Both the position numbers and the translations under genes were made by a program. A stretch of 64,000 bases of DNA from Sulfitobacter sp. HNIBRBA3233. Lineage in GTDB: Bacteria > Pseudomonadota > Alphaproteobacteria > Rhodobacterales > Rhodobacteraceae. How positions within the stretch are numbered: the stretch's first letter is position 1; each line of letters opens with the position of its first letter. Below, one piece after another: positions 32,859 through 41,384 of the stretch. The stretch spans positions 1,674,001-1,738,000 of the forward strand of contig NZ_JBEFLP010000001.1 in NCBI RefSeq assembly GCF_040149665.1, in the 5' to 3' direction. The notes under the pieces were generated by a model. That model was given only the letters and a program-made list of their open reading frames with translations, was not told where the DNA came from and searched no databases.

Positions 32859-33940
32859 GCCCGCGCCCGCCATTCGGTCAGCGTGTCGATCACACGGCCC
32901 GTCTGTGCCGCGTCGCCCACGGTGATGCGCAGTGCTTCGGGAAACCCGTAGCCCCCCGCCGCGCGGACCAGTATCCCCTCGTCCAGCAAGGCCGCTTCGG
33001 CGGATTGCGCCTCGGCCCCGTCCGCAAAGCGCGCCAGAACGAAATTCGTCTGCGACGGATCGACCGCCACGCCCAGCTGGCCCAGCGCACCGATCAGCCG
33101 CCCGCGCTGCGCCTCGTTGAGCGCCACGCAGTCTTCGACCCACGCGGTGTCCCGCACAGCGGCTTCGGCGGCGGCCAGCTGCACCGTCGACAGGTTGAAC
33201 GGCTGGCGGATACGCGTCATCACGTCGATCATCCACTGCGGCCCGTAGCCCCAGCCGATGCGCAGACCGCCCAGCCCGTAGATTTTCGAGAAGGTGCGCG
33301 TCATCAGCACGTTGGGGCGGGTTTCGGCAAACCGCGCGCCACCGTCATAGCCCGCCGCATATTCCGTATAGGCCGCGTCGATCACCAGCACGATACGTTC
33401 GGGCAGGCCGTCCACCAGCCGCTCCAGATCCGCATCGGGCAGGATCGTGCCCGTCGGATTGCCCGGATTGGTCAGCAGCACGATCCGCGTCGCATCCGTC
33501 ACCGCGCCCAGAATCGCATCCACGTCGACCACGCGCTCACGCTCGGGCACGCAGACGGCGGTGGCCCCCGCCATGTTGATCAACACCGGATAGAGCGAGA
33601 AGCCATGCGCGGTGTGAATGATCTCGTCCCCCGGCCCCGCAAAGGCCTGCGTCACGAACTGCAGCACTTCGTCGGACCCCACGCCGCAGATCACCCGCGC
33701 CGGATCGACGCCCCAGACCTCGCCGATGGCAGTGCGCAGACCGGCGTGGTCGGTGGACGGATAGCGGTGCATGTCCGCCGCCGCTGCCGCGACCGCTTCG
33801 ATCGCGGCGGGCACCGGCCCCAGCGGGTTCTCGTTCGAACTGAGCTTGAGCACGTCGGTGCGGCCCGCAATGGCGGATTTACCCCCCTGATAGAGGGTGA
33901 TGTCCATGATGCCGGGTTGCGGTGTGATAAGTTGGGTCAT
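32855..33940 (-). CDS. hisC: histidinol-phosphate aminotransferase
   Basis: A 361-residue fold-type I PLP enzyme. Signatures are LSSNENPLGP near residue 35, NPGNPTGTIL, and the Schiff-base lysine region RTFSKIYGLGGLRIGWGYG near residue 220. The C-terminal region SQTNFVLARFADG is characteristic. It belongs to the class that makes histidinol phosphate and can also transaminate aromatic acids, which fits the coupled tyrA in the same operon. Length is normal. ATG at 33940 is used, with GGGGG about ten bases upstream. Confidence 0.95.
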   Translation of the reverse strand: MTQLITPQPGIMDITLYQGGKSAIAGRTDVLKLSSNENPLGPVPAAIEAVAAAAADMHRYPSTDHAGLRTAIGEVWGVDPARVICGVGSDEVLQFVTQAFAGPGDEIIHTAHGFSLYPVLINMAGATAVCVPERERVVDVDAILGAVTDATRIVLLTNPGNPTGTILPDADLERLVDGLPERIVLVIDAAYTEYAAGYDGGARFAETRPNVLMTRTFSKIYGLGGLRIGWGYGPQWMIDVMTRIRQPFNLSTVQLAAAEAAVRDTAWVEDCVALNEAQRGRLIGALGQLGVAVDPSQTNFVLARFADGAEAQSAEAALLDEGILVRAAGGYGFPEALRITVGDAAQTGRVIDTLTEWRARA

Positions 33941-34037
33941 TGCGTCAGCCCCCGAGGAAATTCTGACGCTCTTCTAGCGGCTGTGGCGGGAAGGGGCCAG
34001 TGGCGGATTGTCCCGCGGGCCAGTTGTCGCGTGCGGC

Positions 34038-34478
34038 TTAGGCGGCCCGCAGCGGTCCGTCCGGCCCGGCCGCCAGATCAGACAGGCTTTCAACCCCGTA
34101 GAGGGTGTAGACAATTTTCCAGACATCGCCCTCGCGCTGGATCATCGCATAGCTCGTGCGCCGGCCCGAAAGCTCTCTCGCGCCCGAGAAGAAGCGCGAT
34201 TCGTAGACGTATTCGATCAGGTCCTCGGATTTGAAACTCGCCTCGACACAGCGCCGCACCATGCCGTCGATACCCCGCTTTCGCTGGAAGTCGACGACTT
34301 CGTAGAATGTCTCGATCAGCTCGTCCCTGCTGCCGATGGGCTTGGGCCCGTTCAGTGTTTCCAGCTTCTGCGGCAAGGCGAAATAGGATGCGAAAGTCTC
34401 GGCATCGCGGTTCAGCATCGCCTCTTCCGTGCCGCGCAGCACATCGCACGCGATTATTCTGGCCTGCGTTTCGTCCAT
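34038..34478 (-). CDS. SnoaL/NTF2-like protein
   Basis: A 146-residue protein of the SnoaL/DUF4440-type alpha+beta barrel fold. It starts with a long helix (ETQARIIACDVLRGTEEAML), then YFALPQKLETLNGP, and ends in a strand VWKIVYTLYGVESL. Proteins of this fold are enzymes or ligand binders of many kinds, so no reaction is assigned. ATG at 34478 was chosen because GGAGG lies eight bases upstream; an upstream reading to 34601 crosses the rpsD terminator and is not supported. It stands between hisC and rpsD. Confidence 0.75.
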   Translation of the reverse strand: MDETQARIIACDVLRGTEEAMLNRDAETFASYFALPQKLETLNGPKPIGSRDELIETFYEVVDFQRKRGIDGMVRRCVEASFKSEDLIEYVYESRFFSGARELSGRRTSYAMIQREGDVWKIVYTLYGVESLSDLAAGPDGPLRAA

Positions 34479-34591
34479 AGTAGCATCCTCCACCCAGAAA
34501 CGATCCCGGCAAAACACCGATACGGTTGCGGAGGTTCGGTATCGCAAGAAAACGTGCCGAAAATCGGGCACGAGCAAGGCAATCTGTGAAC

Positions 34592-34623
34592 AAAAAAACA
34601 CCCCGCCGGACAGCGGGGTGTTT
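34592..34623 (-). terminator. intrinsic terminator after rpsD
   Basis: AACACCCCGC (34597-34606) and GCGGGGTGTT (34613-34622) are perfect 10-bp arms. On the minus strand the stem is followed by a run of T (reverse complement of seven As at 34592-34598). It is 32 bp after the rpsD stop. Confidence 0.85.
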
Positions 34624-34654
34624 CGCAGAATAGAATGGATCGTGACGGCGAAGA

Positions 34655-35275
34655 TCAGTTCTTCGCGTAGAATTCCACGACGAGGTTCGGTTCCATCATC
34701 ACCGGGTAAGGCACATCGCCCAGTGTCGGTGTGCGCACGAATGTCGCGGTCATCTTGGAGTGATCGACCTCGATGTAGTCGGGCACATCACGCTCTGGCA
34801 ATTGTGTCGCCTCGATCAGTGCGGTCATCTGCTTGGACCGGTCACGCACCTCGATCACGTCGCCTTCTTTGACGCGGTAGGAGGGGATGTTCACCAGCTT
34901 GCCGTTCACGCGAACGTGGCGGTGGTTCACGAACTGGCGCGCGGCAAAGACCGTGGGCACGAATTTCGCGCGGTAGACAACGGCGTCCAGACGACGCTCC
35001 AGCAGGCCGATCAGGTTTTCACCGGTGTCGCCTTTGACACGCTCGGCTTCACCGTAGATGCGGCGGAACTGCTTTTCGGTCAGGTCGCCGTAGTAGCCCT
35101 TGAGCTTCTGCTTGGCGCGCAGCTGGATGCCGAAATCGGACAGTTTGCCCTTGCGGCGCTGGCCGTGCTGGCCGGGGCCGTATTCACGACGGTTGACCGG
35201 GGATTTCGGACGGCCCCAGATATTTTCGCCCATGCGGCGGTCGAGCTTGTACTTGGCAGCGGTGCGTTTTGTCAC
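34655..35275 (-). CDS. rpsD: 30S ribosomal protein S4
   Basis: A 206-residue primary-binding ribosomal protein that nucleates 30S assembly. It is collinear with the family from [20 protein letters not shown] through the S4 RNA-binding domain ([33 protein letters not shown]). Length is typical of alphaproteobacterial S4. It is a single gene with its own strong promoter (35399-35426), a roughly 115-nt leader and a perfect terminator. In E. coli S4 is a translational repressor, so leader regulation is possible but not shown. Confidence 0.97.
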   Translation of the reverse strand: MTKRTAAKYKLDRRMGENIWGRPKSPVNRREYGPGQHGQRRKGKLSDFGIQLRAKQKLKGYYGDLTEKQFRRIYGEAERVKGDTGENLIGLLERRLDAVVYRAKFVPTVFAARQFVNHRHVRVNGKLVNIPSYRVKEGDVIEVRDRSKQMTALIEATQLPERDVPDYIEVDHSKMTATFVRTPTLGDVPYPVMMEPNLVVEFYAKN

Positions 35276-35304
35276 GGCTGGTCTCCTTCATAGTTTGTTA
35301 ACGA

Positions 35305-35318
35305 TTACCCATGGGTAA
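35305..35318. repeat. perfect 14-bp palindrome in the rpsD leader
   Basis: TTACCCATGGGTAA is its own reverse complement. It lies 30 bp upstream of the rpsD start, inside the predicted 5' leader. It could be an RNA hairpin or protein-binding site; the function is unknown. Confidence 0.5.
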
Positions 35319-35398
35319 CCGAGCGAAGGGCGTTGTCCTCTGGGCGCGAGCCCCGACAGGCATCCCCTTGCGGGGGCCACCAACACCAATGAGCGGCG

Positions 35399-35426
35399 CT
35401 TATATGCCCGTGTACGGGGGAGTCAA
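35399..35426 (-). promoter_or_regulatory. rpsD promoter (-35/-10)
   Basis: On the minus strand TTGACT (35426-35421) and TATAAG (35404-35399) are separated by 16 bp. The predicted start is about 115 nt upstream of the rpsD ATG. It fits the sigma70 pattern well. Confidence 0.65.
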
Positions 35427-35445
35427 CACGCAACCTGCACCGCGA

Positions 35446-36057
35446 CTAGGCGGTCCGCGCGCCGCTCCTTCGGTCGCGCGGCACAAAGGGCTGCGCCAGC
35501 GCCGCGCAATCGGCGTGACGCGGGCAGCCGGTCAGGTGGTCATTCACCAGACCGCAGGCCTCCATCCACGCATAAACGATGGTCGGGCCACAGAACTTGA
35601 AGCCCGCCTTCTTCAGATCCTTCGAGACCCGCTCCGACAGCGCGGTCTTCGGCGGCACCTCGTCCATACTGGCAAAGCGGTTCTGGAGCGGTGCGCCGCC
35701 GACGTAATCCCACATCATCGTGGCGAACCCCTGCTCGGCCTCGATCCTTTGCCACGCGCGGGCGTTGGTGATCGCGGCCTCGATCTTGCCACGGTGGCGC
35801 ACGATACCGGGATCGGCGAGCAGCCTTTGCACATCCGCCTCGCCCCATGTGGCGATGACATCCGGATCGAACCCTTCGAACGCCTCGCGAAAGGCCTCGC
35901 GCTTCTTGAGGATCGTGATCCAGCTCAGCCCGGCCTGAAACCCGTCGAGGATCAGTTTTTCCCAAAGTGCCCGGCTGTCGTGTTCGGGCACGCCCCATTC
36001 GGTATCGTGATAGGCGATATAGATGTCTTCGGGCCCGGCCCAGTCGCAACGTGTCAT
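35446..36057 (-). CDS. tag: DNA-3-methyladenine glycosylase I
   Basis: A 203-residue helix-hairpin-helix glycosylase that removes 3-methyladenine from DNA. The zinc-snap ligands are Cys4 and His17 in the first 20 residues (MTRCDWAGPEDIYIAYHDTE), with His174 and Cys178 in NDHLTGCPRH, equivalent to C4/H17/H175/C179 of E. coli Tag. The sequence GLSWITILKKREAFREAF is a typical Tag segment. ATG at 36057 was chosen: AGGGA lies six bases upstream, and the N-terminus then matches Tag exactly. It lies after the rpsD promoter region on the same strand. Confidence 0.95.
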   Translation of the reverse strand: MTRCDWAGPEDIYIAYHDTEWGVPEHDSRALWEKLILDGFQAGLSWITILKKREAFREAFEGFDPDVIATWGEADVQRLLADPGIVRHRGKIEAAITNARAWQRIEAEQGFATMMWDYVGGAPLQNRFASMDEVPPKTALSERVSKDLKKAGFKFCGPTIVYAWMEACGLVNDHLTGCPRHADCAALAQPFVPRDRRSGARTA

Positions 36058-36203
36058 GTCATTCCCTGTTCTTGGCCGCGCGGGCGGAACCAGCCGCAGC
36101 GCCGTCGAAGATTTGCACAAAATCGTCCCCTTAACACCTCTTTAGCGGCTGTGGGTCAATCTGCGCGCAGGCCGCAGACAGGGACCGGAGCTTGAGACGC
36201 AGC

Positions 36204-37034
36204 ATGAACCGCAAATTTGCCGATGTTCCCGCAGGGGCCGACAATCCTCTGAACTACGCCGTGGCGCTGCGCGATCAGGACACGCTCGATACCGTCCGCG
36301 AGGCGATCGAGCATCGCCAGACCCTGCTGGCCTACCAACCCGTCATGCGCACCGACAAACCCGGTCAGGTCGGATTTTACGAGGGGCTGATCCGCGTGCT
36401 GGACCCGACCGGGCGGGTGATTCCCGCCACCGATTTCATGCATGCCATCGAACCTACCGAAATCGGACGCCAGATCGACGTGCTGTCGCTGCGGCACGGG
36501 CTGCACGCGCTCAAAGCGAACCCGACGTTGCGGCTGTCGATCAACATGTCCGCCCGCTCGATCGGGTTCCGGCCCTGGGTCAACACGCTCAACCGCTTCC
36601 TGAACGAGGACGCCGGGATCAGCCACCGGCTGATCCTCGAGATTACGGAAAGCTCTGCCATGACGGTGCCGGAACTGGTGGTCGATTTCATGGACCGCAT
36701 GCAACATACCGGCGTCTGCTTCGCGCTGGACGATTTCGGCGCGGGCTATACCGCGATCCGTTATTTCAAGGATTTCTTCTTCGACGTGCTGAAGATCGAC
36801 GGCAGTTTCATCCGGGGGCTCGCCGCCGACAGGGACAATCAGGCGCTGACGCGGGCAATGGTCGACATCGCGCAGCACTTCAGCATGCTGACGGTCGCCG
36901 AATGTATCGAGACGGCAGAGGACGCGGAATGCGCGATCCGGATGGGGGTCGACTGCCTTCAGGGCTATCATTTCGGGGCCCCCGCCCTGCGGCCCGCGTG
37001 GATGCGAGACGCACAGATGCGGCGCAGCGGCTGA
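36204..37034 (+). CDS. EAL-domain protein, probable cyclic di-GMP phosphodiesterase
   Basis: A 276-residue protein consisting almost only of an EAL domain. The signature is YEGLIRV, an EGL variant of EAL. Catalytic and metal residues recognised in other EAL enzymes are present: NMSARSIG, LEITESSAM, CFALDDFGAGYT, LKIDGSFIRG, VAECIETAEDA and QGYHFG. It is therefore probably active and degrades c-di-GMP to pGpG in the cytoplasm. There is no GGDEF, PAS or membrane segment, and about 35 N-terminal residues are unassigned. ATG at 36204 is used although its ribosome binding site is weak; a TTG at 36192 is the alternative. It has no operon partner. Confidence 0.83.
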   Translation: MNRKFADVPAGADNPLNYAVALRDQDTLDTVREAIEHRQTLLAYQPVMRTDKPGQVGFYEGLIRVLDPTGRVIPATDFMHAIEPTEIGRQIDVLSLRHGLHALKANPTLRLSINMSARSIGFRPWVNTLNRFLNEDAGISHRLILEITESSAMTVPELVVDFMDRMQHTGVCFALDDFGAGYTAIRYFKDFFFDVLKIDGSFIRGLAADRDNQALTRAMVDIAQHFSMLTVAECIETAEDAECAIRMGVDCLQGYHFGAPALRPAWMRDAQMRRSG

Positions 37035-37195
37035 TCCGGCCAGCGCCGCGCCGCGCGCCCCTGATCCGGCGCCAGTTGCCGTGGTTTGCACGATAGGGTA
37101 TCCCGTTATTGGAACGGGGGAGTTGCTGCACCGGCACTAGGGCCGGATCGCGACAGGGCGCTCCGCCACATGCTTTGACAAGAGGATCGCCTTCC

Positions 37196-38371
37196 ATGAC
37201 AAATGTTGTAATCGCTTCCGCCGCGCGGACTGCCGTGGGCAGCTTCGGCGGCGCGTTCGCCAATACACCGGCACATGACCTTGGCGCTGCGACGCTGAAG
37301 GAAATCGTGGCGCGCGCCGGCATCGACCCTTCCGAAGTGTCCGAGACGATCCTCGGTCAGGTCCTGACCGCCGCGCAGGGCCAGAACCCCGCACGCCAGG
37401 CGCATGTGAATGCCGGCCTGCCGATCGAATCCGCCGCGTGGAGCATCAATCAGGTCTGCGGCTCGGGGCTGCGTGCCGTGGCACTTGGCGCGCAACACAT
37501 CCAGCTGGGCGATGCCAGCATCGTCGCCGCTGGCGGTCAGGAAAACATGACGATGTCGCCCCACGCGCAGGCCATGCGCGCCGGTCAGAAGATGGGCGAC
37601 ATGAAACTGATCGACACGATGATCAAGGACGGCCTGTGGGATGCCTTCAACGGCTACCACATGGGCCAGACCGCCGAGAACGTCGCGGAAAAATGGCAGA
37701 TCAGCCGCGACCAGCAGGACGAATTCGCCGTCGCATCGCAGAACAAGGCCGAAGCCGCACAGAAGGCCGGTCGGTTCGACGACGAAATCTTTGCCTACAC
37801 CGTTCCGGGCCGCAAGGCGGACGTGACAGTGGACAAGGACGAATACATCCGCCACGGCGCGACCATGGAAGCCATGCAGAAACTGCGCCCCGCCTTTACC
37901 AAGGACGGCTCGGTCACCGCGGCCAACGCCTCCGGTCTGAACGACGGTGCCGCCGCCGCCCTGCTGATGAGCGCGGATGAAGCCGAACGCCGCGGGATCG
38001 AACCGCTGGCGCGGATCGCCTCCTACGCGACCGCCGGTCTGGACCCGTCCATCATGGGTGTCGGCCCGATCTACGCGTCGCGCAAGGCACTGGAAAAGGC
38101 GGGCTGGAAGCCTGAGGACCTCGATCTGGTCGAGGCGAACGAAGCCTTTGCCGCGCAGGCCTGTGCGGTCAACAAGGACATGGGCTGGGATCCGGCAATC
38201 GTGAACGTGAACGGCGGCGCCATCGCCATCGGCCACCCGATCGGCGCGTCCGGTGCGCGTATTCTCAACACGCTGCTGTTCGAAATGAAGCGCCGCGGCG
38301 CGAAGAAGGGTCTTGCGACATTGTGCATCGGCGGCGGCATGGGTGTCGCCATGTGCCTTGAGCGCCCCTGA
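37196..38371 (+). CDS. phbA: acetyl-CoA C-acetyltransferase
   Basis: A 391-residue biosynthetic-type thiolase that condenses two acetyl-CoA to acetoacetyl-CoA, the first step of poly-3-hydroxybutyrate synthesis. The catalytic residues are Cys88 in [11 protein letters not shown], His347 in [11 protein letters not shown] and Cys377 in LCIGGGMGV. The conserved SMSPH-like position reads MTMSPHAQ. It is full length. I chose ATG at 37196, with AGAGGA about nine bases upstream. It is followed by a strong hairpin and a patatin gene, then phbB on the same strand, so the usual phaA-phaB pair is separated. Confidence 0.95.
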   Translation: MTNVVIASAARTAVGSFGGAFANTPAHDLGAATLKEIVARAGIDPSEVSETILGQVLTAAQGQNPARQAHVNAGLPIESAAWSINQVCGSGLRAVALGAQHIQLGDASIVAAGGQENMTMSPHAQAMRAGQKMGDMKLIDTMIKDGLWDAFNGYHMGQTAENVAEKWQISRDQQDEFAVASQNKAEAAQKAGRFDDEIFAYTVPGRKADVTVDKDEYIRHGATMEAMQKLRPAFTKDGSVTAANASGLNDGAAAALLMSADEAERRGIEPLARIASYATAGLDPSIMGVGPIYASRKALEKAGWKPEDLDLVEANEAFAAQACAVNKDMGWDPAIVNVNGGAIAIGHPIGASGARILNTLLFEMKRRGAKKGLATLCIGGGMGVAMCLERP

Positions 38372-38378
38372 GCCAACA

Positions 38379-38406
38379 GGACGCGGCGACACCGATCGCC
38401 GCGTCC
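38379..38406 (+). other. perfect 11-bp hairpin between phbA and the patatin gene
   Basis: GGACGCGGCGA (38379-38389) and TCGCCGCGTCC (38396-38406) form a perfect stem around the loop CACCGA. No T-run follows, so it is not a standard terminator. It starts 8 bp after the phbA stop and ends 8 bp before the patatin ATG, covering the place where a ribosome binding site would be expected. Confidence 0.7.
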
Positions 38407-38413
38407 GCCCCCT

Positions 38414-39265
38414 ATGACGTCACGCACCGATATCAGCTATGCGCAGCTTGTCTGCTCGGGCGGCGGGACCCGCTGCTGCTGGCAGGGTGGATGGCTGGAC
38501 GTGGTGCGCGACGAGATCGCGCTGTCGCCCGACCGCATTTCGGCCGTCAGCGGCGGCGCCCTCACAGCGGCAGGCTTTGTCACCCGCAGCGGCCGCACGG
38601 TGCTGGACACAATGTGCGCGGCCTTTTCGGCGCTCGACAGCAACGTTGATCCGCACGAATTGATTGAGGACGAAGGCCTGTCGCTGCACCAGCGCACCTA
38701 CCGCGAGATCGTGAACGACGTTTTCGACGCCTCGCGCCAGCGCGAGGTTGCGGACGGGCCGTCCTTTCAGGTCCTGCTTGGCCATCCCCCCACCGACACG
38801 CTGGCGAAATTCACAGGCACCGCTGCGACTATGGCCTACGAGGCCGAGTTGCACCTGATCGGCAGCCCGCATTTCAACTGGGCCGAACGGCTGGGCGTGC
38901 GCGCCAGCCTGATCGACGCCCGTGCCGCTGCGGCCGATGGCAAGCTGGCCGATCTGATCTGTGCTGCGGCGGTGATCCCGCCGCTGTTCGATCTGCCCGA
39001 GTGGGACGGGCGCAAGATCATCGACGGCGGCATGTCCGATCAGGCGCCCCTGCCCGATCCCGACGAGGGCCGAAGCCTGATTCTGCTGACCCGCGACTAC
39101 AAATCCGTCCCCGAGATCGCGACCCGCGACTACATCATGCCGGACAAGGCTGTCCCCGCGGACAAGATCGACTTTACCGATCCGGACAAATTGCGACAGA
39201 GCTGGGCCACCGGGGAAAAGGCGGGCCGCAGGTTTCTGGAAAGCACGGCGAAAAACAGCGGATGA
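38414..39265 (+). CDS. patatin-like phospholipase
   Basis: A 283-residue cytoplasmic patatin-fold protein. The oxyanion loop is CSGGGTR (residues 14-20), the nucleophile Ser46 is in AVSGGA (first Gly of the usual GxSxG is Ala), and the catalytic Asp204 is in DGGMSDQAP, giving the Ser/Asp dyad of patatins. Substrate could be a phospholipid or another acyl ester; it is not predictable. It sits between phbA and phbB on the same strand, so a link to polymer or lipid turnover is possible but unproven. No ribosome binding site is evident before the ATG at 38414; the hairpin at 38379-38406 occupies that place. Confidence 0.8.
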   Translation: MTSRTDISYAQLVCSGGGTRCCWQGGWLDVVRDEIALSPDRISAVSGGALTAAGFVTRSGRTVLDTMCAAFSALDSNVDPHELIEDEGLSLHQRTYREIVNDVFDASRQREVADGPSFQVLLGHPPTDTLAKFTGTAATMAYEAELHLIGSPHFNWAERLGVRASLIDARAAAADGKLADLICAAAVIPPLFDLPEWDGRKIIDGGMSDQAPLPDPDEGRSLILLTRDYKSVPEIATRDYIMPDKAVPADKIDFTDPDKLRQSWATGEKAGRRFLESTAKNSG

Positions 39266-39388
39266 TCGCGCTTTTGCCCTCGCTTCAATGTTGCCAAAAC
39301 CGCCTGCCCCCCCTAAACGGGAACTAGGGATGAAATAAAATTGCGCCAGATAGATGCAATTGGAAATAACATTACGGAGGAGACCACA

Positions 39389-40111
39389 ATGTCACGTGTT
39401 GCACTTGTTACCGGAGGAAGCCGCGGAATCGGCGCTGCCATCTCGAAAAAACTCAAGGAAGAAGGCTATACCGTTGCCGCGACCTATGCGGGCAACGACG
39501 AAGCTGCCGCAGCCTTTACCGATGAAACCGGTATCAAGACCTTCAAATGGAACGCGGCAGACTATGATGCGTCCAAGGCAGGCATCGAGAAGGTCGAGGC
39601 AGAGCTGGGCCCGATCGATATCGTGGTGGCCAATGCCGGCATCACCCGCGACGCGCCTTTCCACAAGATGACGCCGCAGCAGTGGCACGAGGTCATCGAC
39701 ACCAACCTGACCGGTGTTTTCAACACGATCCATCCGATCTGGCCCGGCATGCGCGAGCGCAAGTTCGGCCGGATCGTCGTCATCTCGTCGATCAACGGCC
39801 AGAAGGGGCAGTTCGCACAGGTGAACTATGCCGCGACCAAGGCGGGCGATCTGGGCATCGTCAAATCACTGGCACAGGAAGGGGCGCGCGCAGGCATCAC
39901 CGCCAACGCGATCTGCCCGGGCTATATCGCGACAGATATGGTGATGGCCGTGCCGGAGAAAGTGCGTGAAAGCATCATCGCGCAGATCCCCGCGGGCCGT
40001 CTGGGCGAGCCCGAAGAGATCGCGCGCACGGTGGCGTTCCTCGTGGCGGACGACGCGGGCTTCATCAACGGATCGACAATTTCCGCGAACGGCGGCCAGT
40101 TCTTCGTCTGA
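39389..40111 (+). CDS. phbB: acetoacetyl-CoA reductase
   Basis: A 240-residue NADPH-dependent short-chain dehydrogenase that reduces acetoacetyl-CoA to (R)-3-hydroxybutyryl-CoA. The cofactor motif TGGSRGIG is at residues 8-15, NAG at 82-84, and the active site is Ser133/134 with Tyr147-x3-Lys151 (in VNYAATKAG). The ending (ANGGQFFV) is typical of PhaB. ATG at 39389 follows GGAGGAG; an in-frame ATG at 39341 lacks a site. The terminator follows 14 bp later. The polymerase phaC is not in the window. Confidence 0.93.
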   Translation: MSRVALVTGGSRGIGAAISKKLKEEGYTVAATYAGNDEAAAAFTDETGIKTFKWNAADYDASKAGIEKVEAELGPIDIVVANAGITRDAPFHKMTPQQWHEVIDTNLTGVFNTIHPIWPGMRERKFGRIVVISSINGQKGQFAQVNYAATKAGDLGIVKSLAQEGARAGITANAICPGYIATDMVMAVPEKVRESIIAQIPAGRLGEPEEIARTVAFLVADDAGFINGSTISANGGQFFV

Positions 40112-40125
40112 TCCGCGCAATGCGT

Positions 40126-40162
40126 AAAAAAGGGGCCGGTGGATCACCACCGGCCCCTTTTT
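40126..40162. terminator. bidirectional intrinsic terminator between phbB and a small gene
   Basis: A run of As, then GGGGCCGGTGG (40132-40142), loop ATCA, CCACCGGCCCC (40147-40157) and TTTTT. The 11-bp stem is perfect and has a T-run in both directions. It ends phbB on the plus strand and the 38-residue gene on the minus strand. Confidence 0.88.
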
Positions 40163-40201
40163 CGTGCCGCAAGACAGGCCGCGGACCCGTCCTCGGTACG
40201 T

Positions 40202-40318
40202 TCAGCCGCGGGAAGAGCGGCGGAACCAGGCAAAAAGTCCGCCGATGGCCTGGGCGCGTTCTGTATGGGCGCGCTCCATGGCGCTGCGGGCGTGCGGGTT
40301 TGTTGTGGCTTCGAACAT
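40202..40318 (-). CDS. small 38-residue protein of unknown function
   Basis: A short reading frame of 38 codons starting with ATG at 40318. AGGAG lies eight bases upstream (GGAGACACCC then AG), an unusually good ribosome binding site for a spurious ORF. Codons are GC3-rich like neighbouring genes. The protein reads MFEATTNPHARSAMERAHTE in its first 20 residues and ends WFRRSSRG; it is basic and possibly helical. I do not recognise it. It is divergent from the LysR gene and convergent with phbB, sharing the bidirectional terminator. Confidence 0.6.
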   Translation of the reverse strand: MFEATTNPHARSAMERAHTERAQAIGGLFAWFRRSSRG

Positions 40319-40439
40319 CTGGGTGTCTCCTGCGGGGGTATCAGTTCAATCTGTTTGACTTGATGTTAATATGAGACCCAGATAGCAGTCATACAAACGA
40401 GACTTTCAGCATCATCAATCAAGATTTACTTAACTGAAT

Positions 40440-41378
40440 ATGTCGAATCGCCTGCCTCCGCTGACGGCCCTGCGCGCCTTTGACGCTGCCGCGCGCCACA
40501 TGTCCTTTGCCAAGGCCGCGGCAGAGCTGAACGTGACGCCCGCCGCACTGTCGTTCCAGATCAAATCACTGGAAGAGCATCTGGGCGCGCCGCTGTTCCG
40601 GCGTCTGAACCGTGCCGTCGAGCTGACCGAGGCAGGCAAGGCGCTGGCACAGGGGGCTGCGGACGGGTTTCAGATGCTGGCCGCCGCATGGCGTGCCGCG
40701 CAACGCACGCAGGACACCCAGACGCTGACCGTCACCGCCGGACCGGCCTTTACCGCCAAATGGCTTGCGCCACGGCTCTATGATTTCGCGCAGGCGCACC
40801 CCGAGATCGAGCTGCGGTTTGCCGCTTCGCTGCACCGGATGGATTTCGGACGTGACAACGTGGATGTGGCAATCCGTTTCGGCAAGGGGCCGGATACGGG
40901 GCTCTATGCACTGCCGCTGGCCGAGGAATGGGTGATGCCGGTGATGACACCGGAACTGGCCAAGGGAATTACCGATCTCGACAGTCTGCGCGAGGCGACA
41001 TTCATCTTTGACGATTCGATCAGTTTTCTGGATCCGCCCGTCGACTGGGCGCGGTGGTTCGCGGCGATGGGCAGCTCCTTTGCGCCGGACCACGGCCCGC
41101 GGTTCTCGCAGGCCGATCATGCGCTGGACGCGGCGCTTGCGGGCATGGGCGTGGTGCTGGGGCGGCGTGCGCTGGTGGTCAAGGATCTGGCGGATGGCCG
41201 TCTGGTGGCCCCTTTCGGCACTGCCCTGCTGACCGGTGCGCGCTTTCGGTACCTGTGCCCGGAAGGCATGGAAAACCGGCCCCAGATCGCAGCCTTCCGG
41301 GACTGGGTCCTCGCGGAGATTGACAAGACGGCGCATATCACCGACGCCTTGACGCTGATCCCCGCAGAGGCCCCTTGA
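40440..41378 (+). CDS. LysR-family transcriptional regulator (GcvA-like)
   Basis: A 312-residue regulator. The winged helix-turn-helix (about residues 1-60) is LPPLTALRAFDAAARHMSFA then AAAELNVTPAALSFQIKSLE, the GcvA/TrpI subgroup type. The effector-binding domain follows. Ligand and targets are unknown. LysR proteins usually control a divergent neighbour, here the 38-residue gene, and/or the downstream YddG-like exporter, 6 bp after the stop. The intergenic region is 121 bp. Confidence 0.88.
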   Translation: MSNRLPPLTALRAFDAAARHMSFAKAAAELNVTPAALSFQIKSLEEHLGAPLFRRLNRAVELTEAGKALAQGAADGFQMLAAAWRAAQRTQDTQTLTVTAGPAFTAKWLAPRLYDFAQAHPEIELRFAASLHRMDFGRDNVDVAIRFGKGPDTGLYALPLAEEWVMPVMTPELAKGITDLDSLREATFIFDDSISFLDPPVDWARWFAAMGSSFAPDHGPRFSQADHALDAALAGMGVVLGRRALVVKDLADGRLVAPFGTALLTGARFRYLCPEGMENRPQIAAFRDWVLAEIDKTAHITDALTLIPAEAP

Positions 41379-41384
41379 CCCCCT

